Shown here piece after piece: positions 1 to 8,631 of a stretch of DNA of 49,754 nucleotides. This DNA is from Flavobacteriales bacterium. Lineage in GTDB: Bacteria; Bacteroidota; Bacteroidia; Flavobacteriales_D; Crocinitomicaceae. The stretch spans positions 1-49,754 of the forward strand of contig CANLAQ010000017.1 of assembly GCA_947488235.1 (NCBI GenBank). The letters are read 5' to 3'. A model generated the notes under the pieces. The model searched no databases and was not told the origin of the DNA. It saw nothing but the letters and a program-made list of their open reading frames with translations. Numbering within the stretch: position 1 is the stretch's first letter; every line of letters begins with the position of its first letter. A program made the position numbers and the translations under genes.

Positions 1-951
1 CCGGTAATATCAGAAAGTACACTTTATAGAATATTTTTAGCAAATAATCATAAAAGCACCCCTTATTTACATACCTTAAATATTTTAGCTCAATTCATCA
101 ACTATTCAGATTGGGAGAGTTTATCTAAATCCTTAAACAATCGGAGTCATTTTCAGATTAAATATGGGCGATTTAATCAGGATGATAAATCAATTAAAAG
201 CTTAATCACCTGTTGCATTGAAAGTAATAATTTGACCCCCTTCCTTAAATTCTGTAAGCAATTACCATCTTATTTATCAGATGAAGAAGTTCATTTAATT
301 GGAGAAGAAATTTATTTTGCTTTGTTAAACAATCCTCATCCTGATCAAAATATTTATTTTTTCAAATCAGCGAGTCATATACCAATCATTAGAAAAGCTT
401 TTTTTGAATTTATGGCTGATCCTACATTCAAAATCCCTCATTATTCTTATGGCCTTGAATGTTACATTGATAATATTCAAGGCAAGAAAAACATCCAAGA
501 TTTTATTTTCGCAAAGGCTTTACTTCTTATAAATTATGTATATAAAGACGATAATGAAAGTGCTTTAATGACTGCTGAGGAGCTCTATGTTAAAAACACT
601 TACTCAGAAGACGAGCTCAATTCATTATACATATACCCTTGCATTCGTTTCTTGGCCTATCGTGTTTTTTATTTAGAAATGATTGGAAAGTCAATCGTAA
701 GTCATCTTGAATACCTCTTCAAATATATCCAAGATAGATATGAAGCATGGAATCATTTAGAAAAACGAATTGTTTTCCATACCCTATGTGAAACATTTTT
801 TTTATGTCGAACAAATACTGAAATTCAAGAGAAAGAACTTCAAGAACTATTTAAAGATTTGTATCTTTATTATCCAGACTATTTTAATGAAGCATCATTG
901 CAAGAACTTCTTTTATATTTCAATACAAATTCATCCGCTACCTATATTTAG
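1..951 (+). CDS. 5'-truncated protein with Bacteroidota-type helical N-terminal domain
   Basis: The frame is open from base 1, so the gene begins upstream of the window; 316 residues are visible and the TTG at 232 is an internal codon. The first 40 visible residues carry a pattern (ESTLYRIFL, then YLHTLNILAQF and a YSDWESL end) that I associate with the N-terminal region of many Bacteroidota proteins of unknown function, where it looks like a small helical, possibly DNA-binding module. The remaining ~270 residues are rich in aromatic and charged residues and look all-helical, with no signal peptide or membrane segment in the visible part. The next gene follows after 17 bases, so the two may share a transcript. 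No enzymatic motif is recognised; a regulatory role is inference only. Confidence 0.6.
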   Translation, partial: PVISESTLYRIFLANNHKSTPYLHTLNILAQFINYSDWESLSKSLNNRSHFQIKYGRFNQDDKSIKSLITCCIESNNLTPFLKFCKQLPSYLSDEEVHLIGEEIYFALLNNPHPDQNIYFFKSASHIPIIRKAFFEFMADPTFKIPHYSYGLECYIDNIQGKKNIQDFIFAKALLLINYVYKDDNESALMTAEELYVKNTYSEDELNSLYIYPCIRFLAYRVFYLEMIGKSIVSHLEYLFKYIQDRYEAWNHLEKRIVFHTLCETFFLCRTNTEIQEKELQELFKDLYLYYPDYFNEASLQELLLYFNTNSSATYI

Positions 952-968
952 CAAAACAATCCATTGAA

Positions 969-2492
969 TTGTATTATATTATCTTTTATTTTTTATTGCT
1001 TCTTTTTTTAATACTCATTCAAAAAAAGAAAATTCCAATCTTTACTGTCCAAAAGAAAAAAAACTGGTTTTTACCTTCCCTGTCTTTATTCTTATTGTAT
1101 GGATCTCTAGAGCAGGGGCAATTAATAACAAATATATTATACAAGGAGGGTATTTGGGGCTTATGGTTTTTATGGGTGGGAACAATTTCCATTTTTGTGA
1201 TCCCTATTGTATTTGCTCCCATTTGGAGAAAATTAAATTTAAAAACAGATAACGATTTTATTTTATTAAGATTTCCAGGTAAAGATGGTCTAATACTCTA
1301 CCATTTTCGGGCAATATTTTTAAGTATTCTCGTAATCCCAATCCTTATCAGTTTTCACGCTATAGCTTTCAGTCGTATCATTGAGATTTACTTTAATTTA
1401 AACCCAATAAATAGCAAATTAATTATTTGTCTCATTATCATTGGGGTTGTTCTGAAAAATAGATTTGAATTAAAACTAAAAACAGATGCCCTTAATGGAT
1501 TAATTTATTTCGTTGTTTTTATAATCATCATTATTTATCTTTGCAGAACCCATGATTTCTCTATTAGTATAGCGCAACAATTAGCAAAAATCGGACCTGA
1601 CCATGATTCTTTAATCCCTCCGAGAGGAAATAAAATCGAATGGGGAAATTTTTGGATCGTGCTCCTTATTCAATGGTGGAGTACCTCTATGATGGATGGT
1701 AGTGGACCAGAAATGATTCGTTACACAGCCTTAAAGAATAATAAAGAAATCCTCAAAACTGCTATCGCATCAACCATTTTACAACTTTTAATTTCATTGA
1801 TTATATTATCTATCTGCTTACTTTTAGTGGTAAAAATTAAAAATAATTCAGGGGAAATTGAATTTATTGAAATGCTTTTTAACAAGATTCCAAATGCATT
1901 AAAAGGAATTTGTATGGTTGGTTTTTTAGCACTTTTCATAAGTGCTATAGAATCTTTATTAAGTTGGGGAGGAGGATTACTTCATTTTGAAAAAATTAAT
2001 TACAATGAAAACTTACGGGAAGAAGTAAATAATAAAAAGGCATACTTGTTCATGTTTATAATCTCATTGATTGGCTGTCTGTGCACGGTCTTATTCGAGA
2101 ATTTGCATCAAATCATCCTTTTTATTTTCTCCATATCTGCAGGAGTAGCTCCTGTATTTATTCTGAGATGGATTTGGAGAAAAATTAATGGTTGGAGTCA
2201 ATTGAGCGCCATGTTTAGCTCCGCCTTTTACACTTTAATTTTCACTTATTTCTTTCAAAACCACCAACAAGTTTTAGGTTTATCATTTACTTCGGCAAGA
2301 TTAACGATTGTAACCCTACTTGCATCCCTGACTTGGGTAATAATTACAATAATAAGTTCAGAGCAAATTTCAAAACAAGCATTTGAACAAATTAAATTAA
2401 CTTCCTTAAAACCATTTTTAATAGCGCTGCTTCTTGGAACCATCTCATTAGGCCTATTTGTTGTTTTTGTATATTTTTTCATTAAACTTTAG
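969..2492 (+). CDS. sodium:solute symporter family (SSF) permease-like protein
   Basis: A 507-residue, almost wholly hydrophobic protein with about 12-13 predicted membrane segments. The N-terminal part resembles the divergent SSF members common in Bacteroidota: an early YGSLEQGQ segment, then an alternation of long helices with short charged loops, including the WWSTSMMDGSGPEMIRY loop typical of this SSF branch. Family knowledge suggests Na+-coupled uptake of a small solute; the substrate cannot be read from sequence. The start is uncertain. The only nearby start codon is TTG at 969, no ATG is available close by, and the frame stays open into the preceding gene, so a slightly upstream start is possible. 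An A+T-rich hairpin follows the stop. Confidence 0.7.
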   Translation: MYYIIFYFLLLLFLILIQKKKIPIFTVQKKKNWFLPSLSLFLLYGSLEQGQLITNILYKEGIWGLWFLWVGTISIFVIPIVFAPIWRKLNLKTDNDFILLRFPGKDGLILYHFRAIFLSILVIPILISFHAIAFSRIIEIYFNLNPINSKLIICLIIIGVVLKNRFELKLKTDALNGLIYFVVFIIIIIYLCRTHDFSISIAQQLAKIGPDHDSLIPPRGNKIEWGNFWIVLLIQWWSTSMMDGSGPEMIRYTALKNNKEILKTAIASTILQLLISLIILSICLLLVVKIKNNSGEIEFIEMLFNKIPNALKGICMVGFLALFISAIESLLSWGGGLLHFEKINYNENLREEVNNKKAYLFMFIISLIGCLCTVLFENLHQIILFIFSISAGVAPVFILRWIWRKINGWSQLSAMFSSAFYTLIFTYFFQNHQQVLGLSFTSARLTIVTLLASLTWVIITIISSEQISKQAFEQIKLTSLKPFLIALLLGTISLGLFVVFVYFFIKL

Positions 2493-2529
2493 GATAAATC
2501 CTTTAGATATTTATCTTGATATTTTTTTT
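2493..2529 (+). terminator. A+T-rich hairpin with T-run after the SSF permease
   Basis: GATAAAT (2493-2499) pairs with ATTTATC (2509-2515) over a 9-base loop, with possible extension by a G-T and an A-T pair. A run of eight T follows at about 2522-2529. It begins right after the permease stop, so an intrinsic terminator is likely, although the stem is weak. Confidence 0.45.
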
Positions 2530-2586
2530 GATTCTGGTCAAGTTGGTTCATCTAATTAAACATCTTTTTTCCTTTCAATAATAATT

Positions 2587-2594
2587 TAGATTTG
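2587..2594 (+). promoter_or_regulatory. TAnnTTTG -7 box for the exported protein at 2640
   Basis: TAGATTTG matches the Bacteroidota sigma-A -7 consensus TAnnTTTG and lies about 46 bases before the chosen ATG. No clear -33 TTTG is present upstream, only T-rich sequence. The TTG within this box is what makes the frame look longer than it is. Confidence 0.4.
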
Positions 2595-2639
2595 ATTCAA
2601 TTAAATCTCAAGTTAAAAATGGTTTCAATTAATAAAGGA

Positions 2640-3233
2640 ATGATGAATTATAAATTTTATTTTTTCGCTGGATTTTCAATTTTATTATCCACAATTACTT
2701 ACAGTCAAGATTGTAAATTTAAAGAGAATAGTTTTGACAAATCAACAAATGTTTCGACCTTAATTTCGGACGAAATTAAGGTTTTTGGGAGTTTGACAGA
2801 TGGAGGGTCTTTTAGTGTGAAAAAATCAGAAGATAAGTATTTTATAGTGCTCGATTATAATGTAACTAAAGCTTCCAATAATATATCTATAAGTAAATTC
2901 CCTGTAATAAATAAAGTAGGGCAAGGTGATAAGTTAATCATTAAGTCAACAAATGACCAAACAATAACATTGACTGCTTCTAAGGATGTTGTTATGAAAT
3001 CAAATATGGTTCCCAATCTAAACAATGTTTATAGTTACAAGTTAAGCAATATTCATTATTTAATTTCTGAGGACAACCTGAAGTCAATTCAAGGATCATT
3101 AATTAGTAGTATTTCTTTAGAATATAGAACTGATGGCGATGATAACACTATCTACACTTTTGATTATTCTGAGATTAAAGAAAAAACGGCAATTAAATTA
3201 AACGGTTTAATAAACTGTATTTTAAATAACTAA
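2640..3233 (+). CDS. exported protein of unknown function
   Basis: 197 residues when started at the first of two adjacent ATG codons (2640/2643). This start gives a clean signal peptide, MMNYKFYFFAGFSILLSTITYSQ in outline, with an AAAGGA stretch just upstream. The longer frame from TTG 2592 adds residues that run through a promoter box and spoil the signal sequence. The mature part is rich in beta-prone Ser/Thr/Ile/Lys with few cysteines, so a small beta-sandwich-like secreted or periplasmic protein is plausible. I do not recognise the family. It stands alone, with the cassette starting 470 bases downstream. Confidence 0.6.
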   Translation: MMNYKFYFFAGFSILLSTITYSQDCKFKENSFDKSTNVSTLISDEIKVFGSLTDGGSFSVKKSEDKYFIVLDYNVTKASNNISISKFPVINKVGQGDKLIIKSTNDQTITLTASKDVVMKSNMVPNLNNVYSYKLSNIHYLISEDNLKSIQGSLISSISLEYRTDGDDNTIYTFDYSEIKEKTAIKLNGLINCILNN

Positions 3234-3702
3234 GGCAACTGAAATAAAAAGGCTTTTTATAAAAATGCATCATATTTTTAAATACGAATTCAACTAAAAC
3301 GCCTAAAATTAAAACGGCTCATTTTACTAGGAATGTGTTTAACGGGTTTTCTAATTCAAAATCCAATTTCAGTGCGCACTGCTTAACTAACCCCAATTAG
3401 AAATATAATCAAAAAGGTGATTTTTAAAATGTAATGTCTTATTCAATACATAGATGAACACATTGTTGGATAGAAGAGAATCTCATTTGATTCTTTTATT
3501 TAGTGTTAAAGAATCGTTAATACTCAAAACTGTTTTTATATCAACATTGACTACAATTATTAAATTCAGGTCAAGTATGTTCATCTTTTATTTCTTGTTT
3601 TTTCTTTTTAATAATCATATAGCTTTGTCAAAGTATCTTTAATTATAAAGAAAAGCGTATCTCGAAAAGCTTAAGAGTAGAGAAATTAAATAATATATTT
3701 TA
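3234..3702. other. 469-base intergenic region before the five-gene cassette
   Basis: A+T-rich sequence with no convincing gene. The 62-codon frame at 3454-3642 has no signal that it is real. The visible feature is a 12-base perfect palindrome at 3370-3381. The region must hold the cassette promoter, but I find no clean TAnnTTTG box close to the ATG at 3703; the nearest run, TATATTTTAATG at the start codon, lacks the final G. Confidence 0.5.
3370..3381. repeat. perfect 12-base palindrome CAGTGCGCACTG
   Basis: CAGTGCGCACTG equals its own reverse complement and stands out as G+C-rich in an A+T-rich spacer. It lies 322 bases before the cassette start. It could be a dimeric-regulator operator or chance; only one copy was noticed. 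Confidence 0.4.
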
Positions 3703-5574
3703 ATGAGAAAAATTATTACCATTTCAGTATTTTTCACAATTGGTTTCTATTCCAATTATAATGCGCAAAATGCACCGCAGACAAAGTTCTTTAGACCTTC
3801 AATGACATCTACATATATCAAATCTTCTGATTCACAAGTTGAAAAGATTTATGGAGCATTTAAAAATCTGCCAATGGAGGCTCGATTTGATAACCGTTTG
3901 GTGTCAAATAATTCATTAAATGTCAACATGCCTGCTAAACCTGTAATGCCAACTTCTGATAATCCACTTGAATTAAAGAAAATGATGGATAATTATAAAA
4001 AGGCTGTCCAAGATTGGAATACTTTAAAAGAAAAGGAATTAAACGCTAAACTTTCTGGTGTCGCACGAGATGTTATTTCTAATATGTTTGGAAGAGACGC
4101 TCAGGGTAATTTAAGTTACGCGAAAATAATGGAGGCTGCTGCTTACTCCGCTACAGATGGTCAAGCCCTATCGGCTGGTGCTTCTGAGAATAAAAATAAT
4201 ATATACACTGAAATTGCAGAGGAGTTATTGAAAAGAGGTTATGTAGTTGCGTACGATGTAAAATCTTTAGAGACTTATGAGCAATCTTATAATAAAGCAG
4301 ATGCAAGTGCACAAGCTTTAGCTGCTAAATCAGGTAAGCCAGCTACACCTGTAAAAAGGACTTCAGAAGGATGGATAGCTAATTTCGATTATTCTATTTA
4401 CAGATTAGTTTGGAATGATTCTATTTCAACTATTTTTTACACACAAGTTTGGTTAGATGAAAATGTAACTGACCCGGCTGTTAGAGCTCAGAAAAAATCA
4501 GCTTTTGATTCTTTCAATTTCCCTCTAGAGTTAATGTTGTCTGGTAGTAATACCGCTATATCTTCTCAATCAAATGATGCTGCATTCTACGAAAAAACAA
4601 AGATTAAGCGTAAAAGTATGGATGAGTTAATAACTGAACTTCCAATAGACATGCAAAATTCAATGGTTTCAAAAGGTGGAAGAAAAATTGAAGATTTCAA
4701 AATGAGAGCTCCTATTTTTCAAGAGTCGCCTGTATCCGTTAAGCTTGGAACAAAGGAAGGCCTATATTATGATGAAAGATTTTTTGTTTACGAAATTGTA
4801 ACAGATAAAAAAGGTAATAAAGAAAAGAAAAGAGTTGGAATTTTGAGATCTTCAAAAATTGTTGACAACTCTATTGTAGCAGCTGGAACTTCTCCTGCAT
4901 CAACTTTCCGTCAAGAAGGTGGAAAGCGTTTATATCAAGGTTCATTAGTTGAATTGAAAGAAGATTTTGGTCTAGGATTTAACTTAGGATATATTGTAAG
5001 TGACCCACTTGCAGGAGGGATGACTTTAGGTGCAGAAATTCGTATCCCAAAATTACTCAAAGGTTCTGCAGGATGGAATAAATATTTAAGAGGTATTTAT
5101 CTTAATGCCAATGTTTCTATAGGTAGTTTTTCTGATCAAAAATTAAATGTTGAGGACGCTAGTTATTATTACAATATTAATAAATCAAGCGGTTCAACAA
5201 TGGCATTTGGGGCTTCATTATCAAGAGAAACTTATTTTTTGAAAAAAGGTAATTTGTATGTAATGCCAGAAATAGGAGCAGGACTTTTTTCAGCTTCATT
5301 AACTGAATTAGAGGGAACAGCACCTGTAGGAGGAATAAATATGGGTAGTCTATATGTGAACGGAGGTTTAGGTTTAGGATTCCATTTCACTCCGATGATT
5401 TCTGTATTTGCAAAAGCTGGATTCAATATGAAAATTGGTGAGCCAGGCTTCACTAATGATGCGGGTGAGGAGCTTGATTTGATTCTATCTGTCTCTCAGA
5501 ATAATTCATCTGTTTTCTCAAAAGCTCGAGGTTTATCTACTCCCATATCTGCAGGATTGAGATTCAGATTTTAA
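3703..5574 (+). CDS. exported two-part outer-membrane barrel protein, first gene of the cassette
   Basis: 623 residues. A signal peptide (about 1-22, ending NAQ) is followed by ~320 residues of mixed alpha/beta sequence containing an AAA-rich segment near 145-165. A block around 347-375 (KLGTKEGLYYDERFFVYE, then KRVGILRSSKIVDN) resembles small OB/barrel-like C-terminal domains of FlgT/LPP20-type envelope proteins; that comparison is from memory. From about residue 407 (GGKRLYQGSLV) to the C-terminal Phe there are alternating strands rich in Gly and aromatics (LGFNLGYIVSD, GGLGLGFHF, GLRFRF), as in an 8- to 10-strand outer-membrane barrel. It is followed by four exported genes in the same direction with gaps of 40, 17, 25 and 5 bases. 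Function unknown. Confidence 0.75.
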   Translation: MRKIITISVFFTIGFYSNYNAQNAPQTKFFRPSMTSTYIKSSDSQVEKIYGAFKNLPMEARFDNRLVSNNSLNVNMPAKPVMPTSDNPLELKKMMDNYKKAVQDWNTLKEKELNAKLSGVARDVISNMFGRDAQGNLSYAKIMEAAAYSATDGQALSAGASENKNNIYTEIAEELLKRGYVVAYDVKSLETYEQSYNKADASAQALAAKSGKPATPVKRTSEGWIANFDYSIYRLVWNDSISTIFYTQVWLDENVTDPAVRAQKKSAFDSFNFPLELMLSGSNTAISSQSNDAAFYEKTKIKRKSMDELITELPIDMQNSMVSKGGRKIEDFKMRAPIFQESPVSVKLGTKEGLYYDERFFVYEIVTDKKGNKEKKRVGILRSSKIVDNSIVAAGTSPASTFRQEGGKRLYQGSLVELKEDFGLGFNLGYIVSDPLAGGMTLGAEIRIPKLLKGSAGWNKYLRGIYLNANVSIGSFSDQKLNVEDASYYYNINKSSGSTMAFGASLSRETYFLKKGNLYVMPEIGAGLFSASLTELEGTAPVGGINMGSLYVNGGLGLGFHFTPMISVFAKAGFNMKIGEPGFTNDAGEELDLILSVSQNNSSVFSKARGLSTPISAGLRFRF

Positions 5575-5614
5575 ATTTTTGTGTCATTTAGTATAAATTA
5601 TAAAAATAAATAAA

Positions 5615-6130
5615 ATGAAAAAGTTAAATATTTTAGGATTATGTATTCTCTTTTCGGTATTTACATCCGTGGTCTTTTCACAAGCCAAAAAAAATGCTGA
5701 AAATGATACCAAAGAGTGGAGATATGAAGTCGAACCTGTTCAGACAGGCTCGACAGGAACTTACCTTGTGAAGGTATGGTCTTATTCCAAAAAACCAAAT
5801 GTTGCAATTGAACAAGCTAAAAAAAATGCAGTTCACGGAATTATCTTTAGAGGCTTTGGTTCTAAAGATAGAGTTGAAGGGAAACCAGCTTTAACAAACA
5901 ATCCGAATCTTGAAATGGAAAAACAAGAGTTTTTTGATGACTTTTTTATGGATGGTGGAAAATACATGAAATTTGTTAATGTAACAGGTGATGGTTCAGT
6001 AGCAGCTGAGGACCGACTTAAAGTTGGTAAAGAATATAAAATAGGTGTAGTTGTTTCTATCAATGTGACCTTGTTGAGAAAGGATCTAGAGACTGCCGGA
6101 ATAATAAAAGGCTTTGCCGCAGGATTTTAA
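5615..6130 (+). CDS. small exported protein with QAKKNAV block (cassette gene 2)
   Basis: 171 residues with a signal peptide ending near residue 23 (VVFSQ). It shares a block at 65-81 (IEQAKKNAVHGIIFRGF) with the next gene, including a following acidic/aromatic segment (FFDDFFMDGGKYMKFV against the partner's YFVKFFADKGPYQKFV). The two are therefore diverged paralogs with the same layout. The A-x-x-x-A helix before a strand recalls LPP20-like envelope proteins, but I would not assign the family. No lipobox is present, so this partner is likely soluble and periplasmic. It ends in GIIKGFAAGF. Confidence 0.7.
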   Translation: MKKLNILGLCILFSVFTSVVFSQAKKNAENDTKEWRYEVEPVQTGSTGTYLVKVWSYSKKPNVAIEQAKKNAVHGIIFRGFGSKDRVEGKPALTNNPNLEMEKQEFFDDFFMDGGKYMKFVNVTGDGSVAAEDRLKVGKEYKIGVVVSINVTLLRKDLETAGIIKGFAAGF

Positions 6131-6147
6131 CATTTAATCTTTATATT

Positions 6148-6636
6148 ATGAAATATAAATTTCTATTAATTAATTTTTCAATTTCCACTTTGCTGTTATT
6201 TTCTTGTACACCCCAAAGAAAAATCGCAGGAAACTATAGTTACAAAACTGAATGTTTAGGTGTGGAAGGAGACGGGACACAAACCCTTCTTTCATGGGGT
6301 TCTGGGAGAAATCGATTAGACGCAGTTGAACAAGCCAAAAAAAATGCTGTTCGTGATGTCCTATTTAAGGGTATTATTGATGGTAAAGGCGAGTGTGAAA
6401 AAAGACCTTTAATTATAGAGGTTAATGCTGTAGAAAAGTATGAAGACTATTTTGTTAAATTTTTTGCTGACAAGGGGCCATACCAGAAATTTGTAACCCT
6501 TAATGACGAGAGAATAGATGACAAAATCACAAGAGATCGTCAAGGAGCAAGCAAAGATGTTACCAATAGCGTTGTTGTTAGAGTCAATAGATACGAATTA
6601 AAACAGCATTTAATTAAAGAGGGGATTCTCAAATAA
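6148..6636 (+). CDS. lipoprotein paralog with QAKKNAV block (cassette gene 3)
   Basis: 162 residues. The N-terminus is a lipoprotein signal with lipobox LFSC (Cys20). Residues 60-76 (VEQAKKNAVRDVLFKGI) match 65-81 of the preceding protein almost position by position, and the similarity continues downstream, so this is a lipidated paralog of gene 2. The mature protein also has Cys at ECLG and ECEK, which could form a disulfide in the periplasm. The gap to gene 2 is 17 bases and to gene 4 is 25 bases, consistent with one operon. Its role is unknown; a membrane-anchored partner of gene 2 is a reasonable inference. Confidence 0.72.
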   Translation: MKYKFLLINFSISTLLLFSCTPQRKIAGNYSYKTECLGVEGDGTQTLLSWGSGRNRLDAVEQAKKNAVRDVLFKGIIDGKGECEKRPLIIEVNAVEKYEDYFVKFFADKGPYQKFVTLNDERIDDKITRDRQGASKDVTNSVVVRVNRYELKQHLIKEGILK

Positions 6637-6661
6637 AAAAAAACAATTTAAATCGAGTAAA

Positions 6662-7627
6662 ATGAAAAATAAAATTATCATAACCTTAATAAGCGCGTTT
6701 GCTTTATTAAGTCTTACAAATTCTGCTTTTTCGCAAGCAAAAAAACCAACAATTATGGTTGTTCCTGATGATGATTGGATGCTAGATCCATCGAGAAACT
6801 ACACGATGACCTTCGATGATGAGGGAAATACTAAAGTTGTAATGGATTACAAAAAAGCACTTCAATTAAACTCCGAATTAAATGGTGTTATGGCTAAAAT
6901 TGGTGAGCTTTTTGTAAAACGAGGTTATCCACTAGTTGATCTTAAATCAATGATGGATAAAATTGAGACTGATAAGGCAAGGACAGGAGTTTCTAAAATT
7001 CAAGAAGATCCAATTGACCTTTTAAGTAAAACAGCAAAAGCCGATATCACATTAAAATTATATTGGAAAATAAATTCAATTGGTCCAAAAAGATCTGTTG
7101 AGTTTCGTTTGAAGGGAATTGATTCTTACTCTAGTAAATTAATTGCATCGGCTTCTGGAACAGGCCCTCAATCGTTTACTCCTGAAACATCAATATTGCT
7201 TTCTGAAGCCGTAAACGCTTATTTGGATAATTTCACAAATGACTTAAATGGACATTTTGAGAATTTAATTACTAATGGTCGTGAAGGATCTTTAGTCGTT
7301 TTGGTTCGAAAAGGATCTGAAATTAATCTTGATACTAAAGTAATGTTCAACGGAAAAGAAAATATGATTAAAGATCTTGTAAATAGATATTGGATGCCTC
7401 GAAATACTGTTAACAAAGTATTTTCAATGGATGAAAATTCTCCGCAGGTATTGAAGTTTTCTCAAGTTAAAATTCCTCTTTATGGTGATGATGGGTTTGG
7501 TGGAGAAATGGCTTATGACTTTGCAACTTGGGGAGATAACTTAAGAATATTCTTAGATGAAACATTAAAAGTTAAATCATCATTAAGAACCAAAGGATTA
7601 GGTGAAGTAGAAATAATTATAGAATAA
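6662..7627 (+). CDS. exported DUF6175-like protein (cassette gene 4)
   Basis: 321 residues with a signal peptide to about residue 25 (SAFSQ). The mature N-terminus AKKPTIMVVPDDDWM and the later KIGELFVKRGYPLVDLKSMMD segment match what I recall of the Bacteroidota family DUF6175; this is recognition without a search. The middle (about 110-180) reads as alternating beta strands with an amphipathic helix, and the C-terminus has a DNLRIFLDE helix and a KGLGEVEIIIE strand. The layout (KxxIMVVP strand, helix, GYPL strand) resembles the nucleotide-free alpha/beta fold of CsgG-type periplasmic proteins. It precedes gene 5 by 5 bases, so the two are probably translationally coupled. Confidence 0.7.
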   Translation: MKNKIIITLISAFALLSLTNSAFSQAKKPTIMVVPDDDWMLDPSRNYTMTFDDEGNTKVVMDYKKALQLNSELNGVMAKIGELFVKRGYPLVDLKSMMDKIETDKARTGVSKIQEDPIDLLSKTAKADITLKLYWKINSIGPKRSVEFRLKGIDSYSSKLIASASGTGPQSFTPETSILLSEAVNAYLDNFTNDLNGHFENLITNGREGSLVVLVRKGSEINLDTKVMFNGKENMIKDLVNRYWMPRNTVNKVFSMDENSPQVLKFSQVKIPLYGDDGFGGEMAYDFATWGDNLRIFLDETLKVKSSLRTKGLGEVEIIIE

Positions 7628-7632
7628 TAGTC

Positions 7633-8610
7633 ATGAGAACGAAATTAACAACCATTATACTGGCTTTAATATGTAACTGTTATATATTAGCTCAAAACAA
7701 CTTAGGTAAATCAGATGACGCAAGTAGAATCACTCTGGCGACTTATGTACCTAAGCAAACTGAAGGCTTAACACCAGATGTTCAAAATTTGTTAGAAAAC
7801 AAGCTGAGTCAAATCACCTCCAAAAATGGAATGGGGGCATCTTCTAAAGGAAATGAGAGATTCATAATGACTGTGAATGTAGCTGTTCTAACTAAGGACA
7901 TAACTCCTACTGCACCACCGATGCATGTTTATAATCTTGAGGTAACAATATATATTGGTGATGGTATAGATGGAACCTTATTTGCAAGTAAATCATACGA
8001 ATTGGAGGGTGTTGGAGATTCTAAGACTGAAGCATATAAAAATGCTTTATATGCTTTAAAAACCACCGACCCAAGTTTAAAAAGCTTTATAGAAGAAGGA
8101 AAAAAGAAGATAATTGAATACTACAACGCTAAATGTGACTTTATCATTAAGGAAGCTCAGACCTTAGAGGCAAAACAGGATTATCAGCAAGCAATCTATA
8201 AGTTAACTTCTGTACCTCAAGTATGTAAAGATTGTTTTGATAAATGTCAGCCACTTGTAGGTCCTATCTATAAAAAATACATAGATTTTCAGTGTAAAAA
8301 ATACATGAATGAAGCAAACAACATTTGGGCGACAAATCAGGATTATTCAGGAGCTCAAAGAGCATCTGAAATTTTAAACAAAATTGATCCAAACTCTTCT
8401 TGCTATAAAGATGCAATTGTATTAAGTGATAAAATAGCGAAAAGAATTAAGGAAATCGATCAGCGGGAATGGAATTTTATGCTTAAAGAACAACAAGACT
8501 CAGTTGATATTGAAAAAGCAACCATTAAGGCTGCTCGTGATATTGGTGTGGCATACGGTGAAAACCAACCAGAAGTAGTTTACGAAACTGTTGTTTATTA
8601 TTGGTGGTAA
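7633..8610 (+). CDS. exported two-domain protein, CsgG/LPP20-like N-terminus and helical C-terminus (cassette gene 5)
   Basis: 325 residues with a signal peptide to about residue 21 (YILAQ). Residues ~30-155 form an alpha/beta part (LENKLSQITSKNGMG, then FIMTVNVAVLTKDITPTAPP, then VGDSKTEAYKNALYAL) that looks like periplasmic CsgG/LPP20-type domains. Residues ~160-300 are helical with TPR-like pairs and a cysteine group CKDCFDKC (Cys198, 201, 205) plus more Cys near FQC and SSC, suggesting disulfides or metal binding. The end (IGVAYGENQP, then a YYWW tail) is unusual and I recall it as strongly conserved in relatives from gut Bacteroides. It is the last gene before a strong terminator. Confidence 0.72.
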   Translation: MRTKLTTIILALICNCYILAQNNLGKSDDASRITLATYVPKQTEGLTPDVQNLLENKLSQITSKNGMGASSKGNERFIMTVNVAVLTKDITPTAPPMHVYNLEVTIYIGDGIDGTLFASKSYELEGVGDSKTEAYKNALYALKTTDPSLKSFIEEGKKKIIEYYNAKCDFIIKEAQTLEAKQDYQQAIYKLTSVPQVCKDCFDKCQPLVGPIYKKYIDFQCKKYMNEANNIWATNQDYSGAQRASEILNKIDPNSSCYKDAIVLSDKIAKRIKEIDQREWNFMLKEQQDSVDIEKATIKAARDIGVAYGENQPEVVYETVVYYWW

Positions 8611-8631
8611 AATAAAATCAATTGGACTAAA

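Noticed and set aside
232..951. TTG start at 232 for the first gene
   Set aside because: The frame is open from base 1 and the N-terminal domain begins before 232, so this TTG is internal.
770..967. 65-codon frame overlapping the first gene
   Set aside because: Shadow frame of a real coding region, composition of the off-frame type.
2592..2639. Extension of the exported protein to TTG 2592
   Set aside because: That TTG lies in the TAGATTTG promoter box and the extension would precede a clean signal peptide.
3454..3642. 62-codon frame in the spacer before the cassette
   Set aside because: Low-complexity, hydrophobic and AT-driven, no signal of start or promoter, no recognisable domain.
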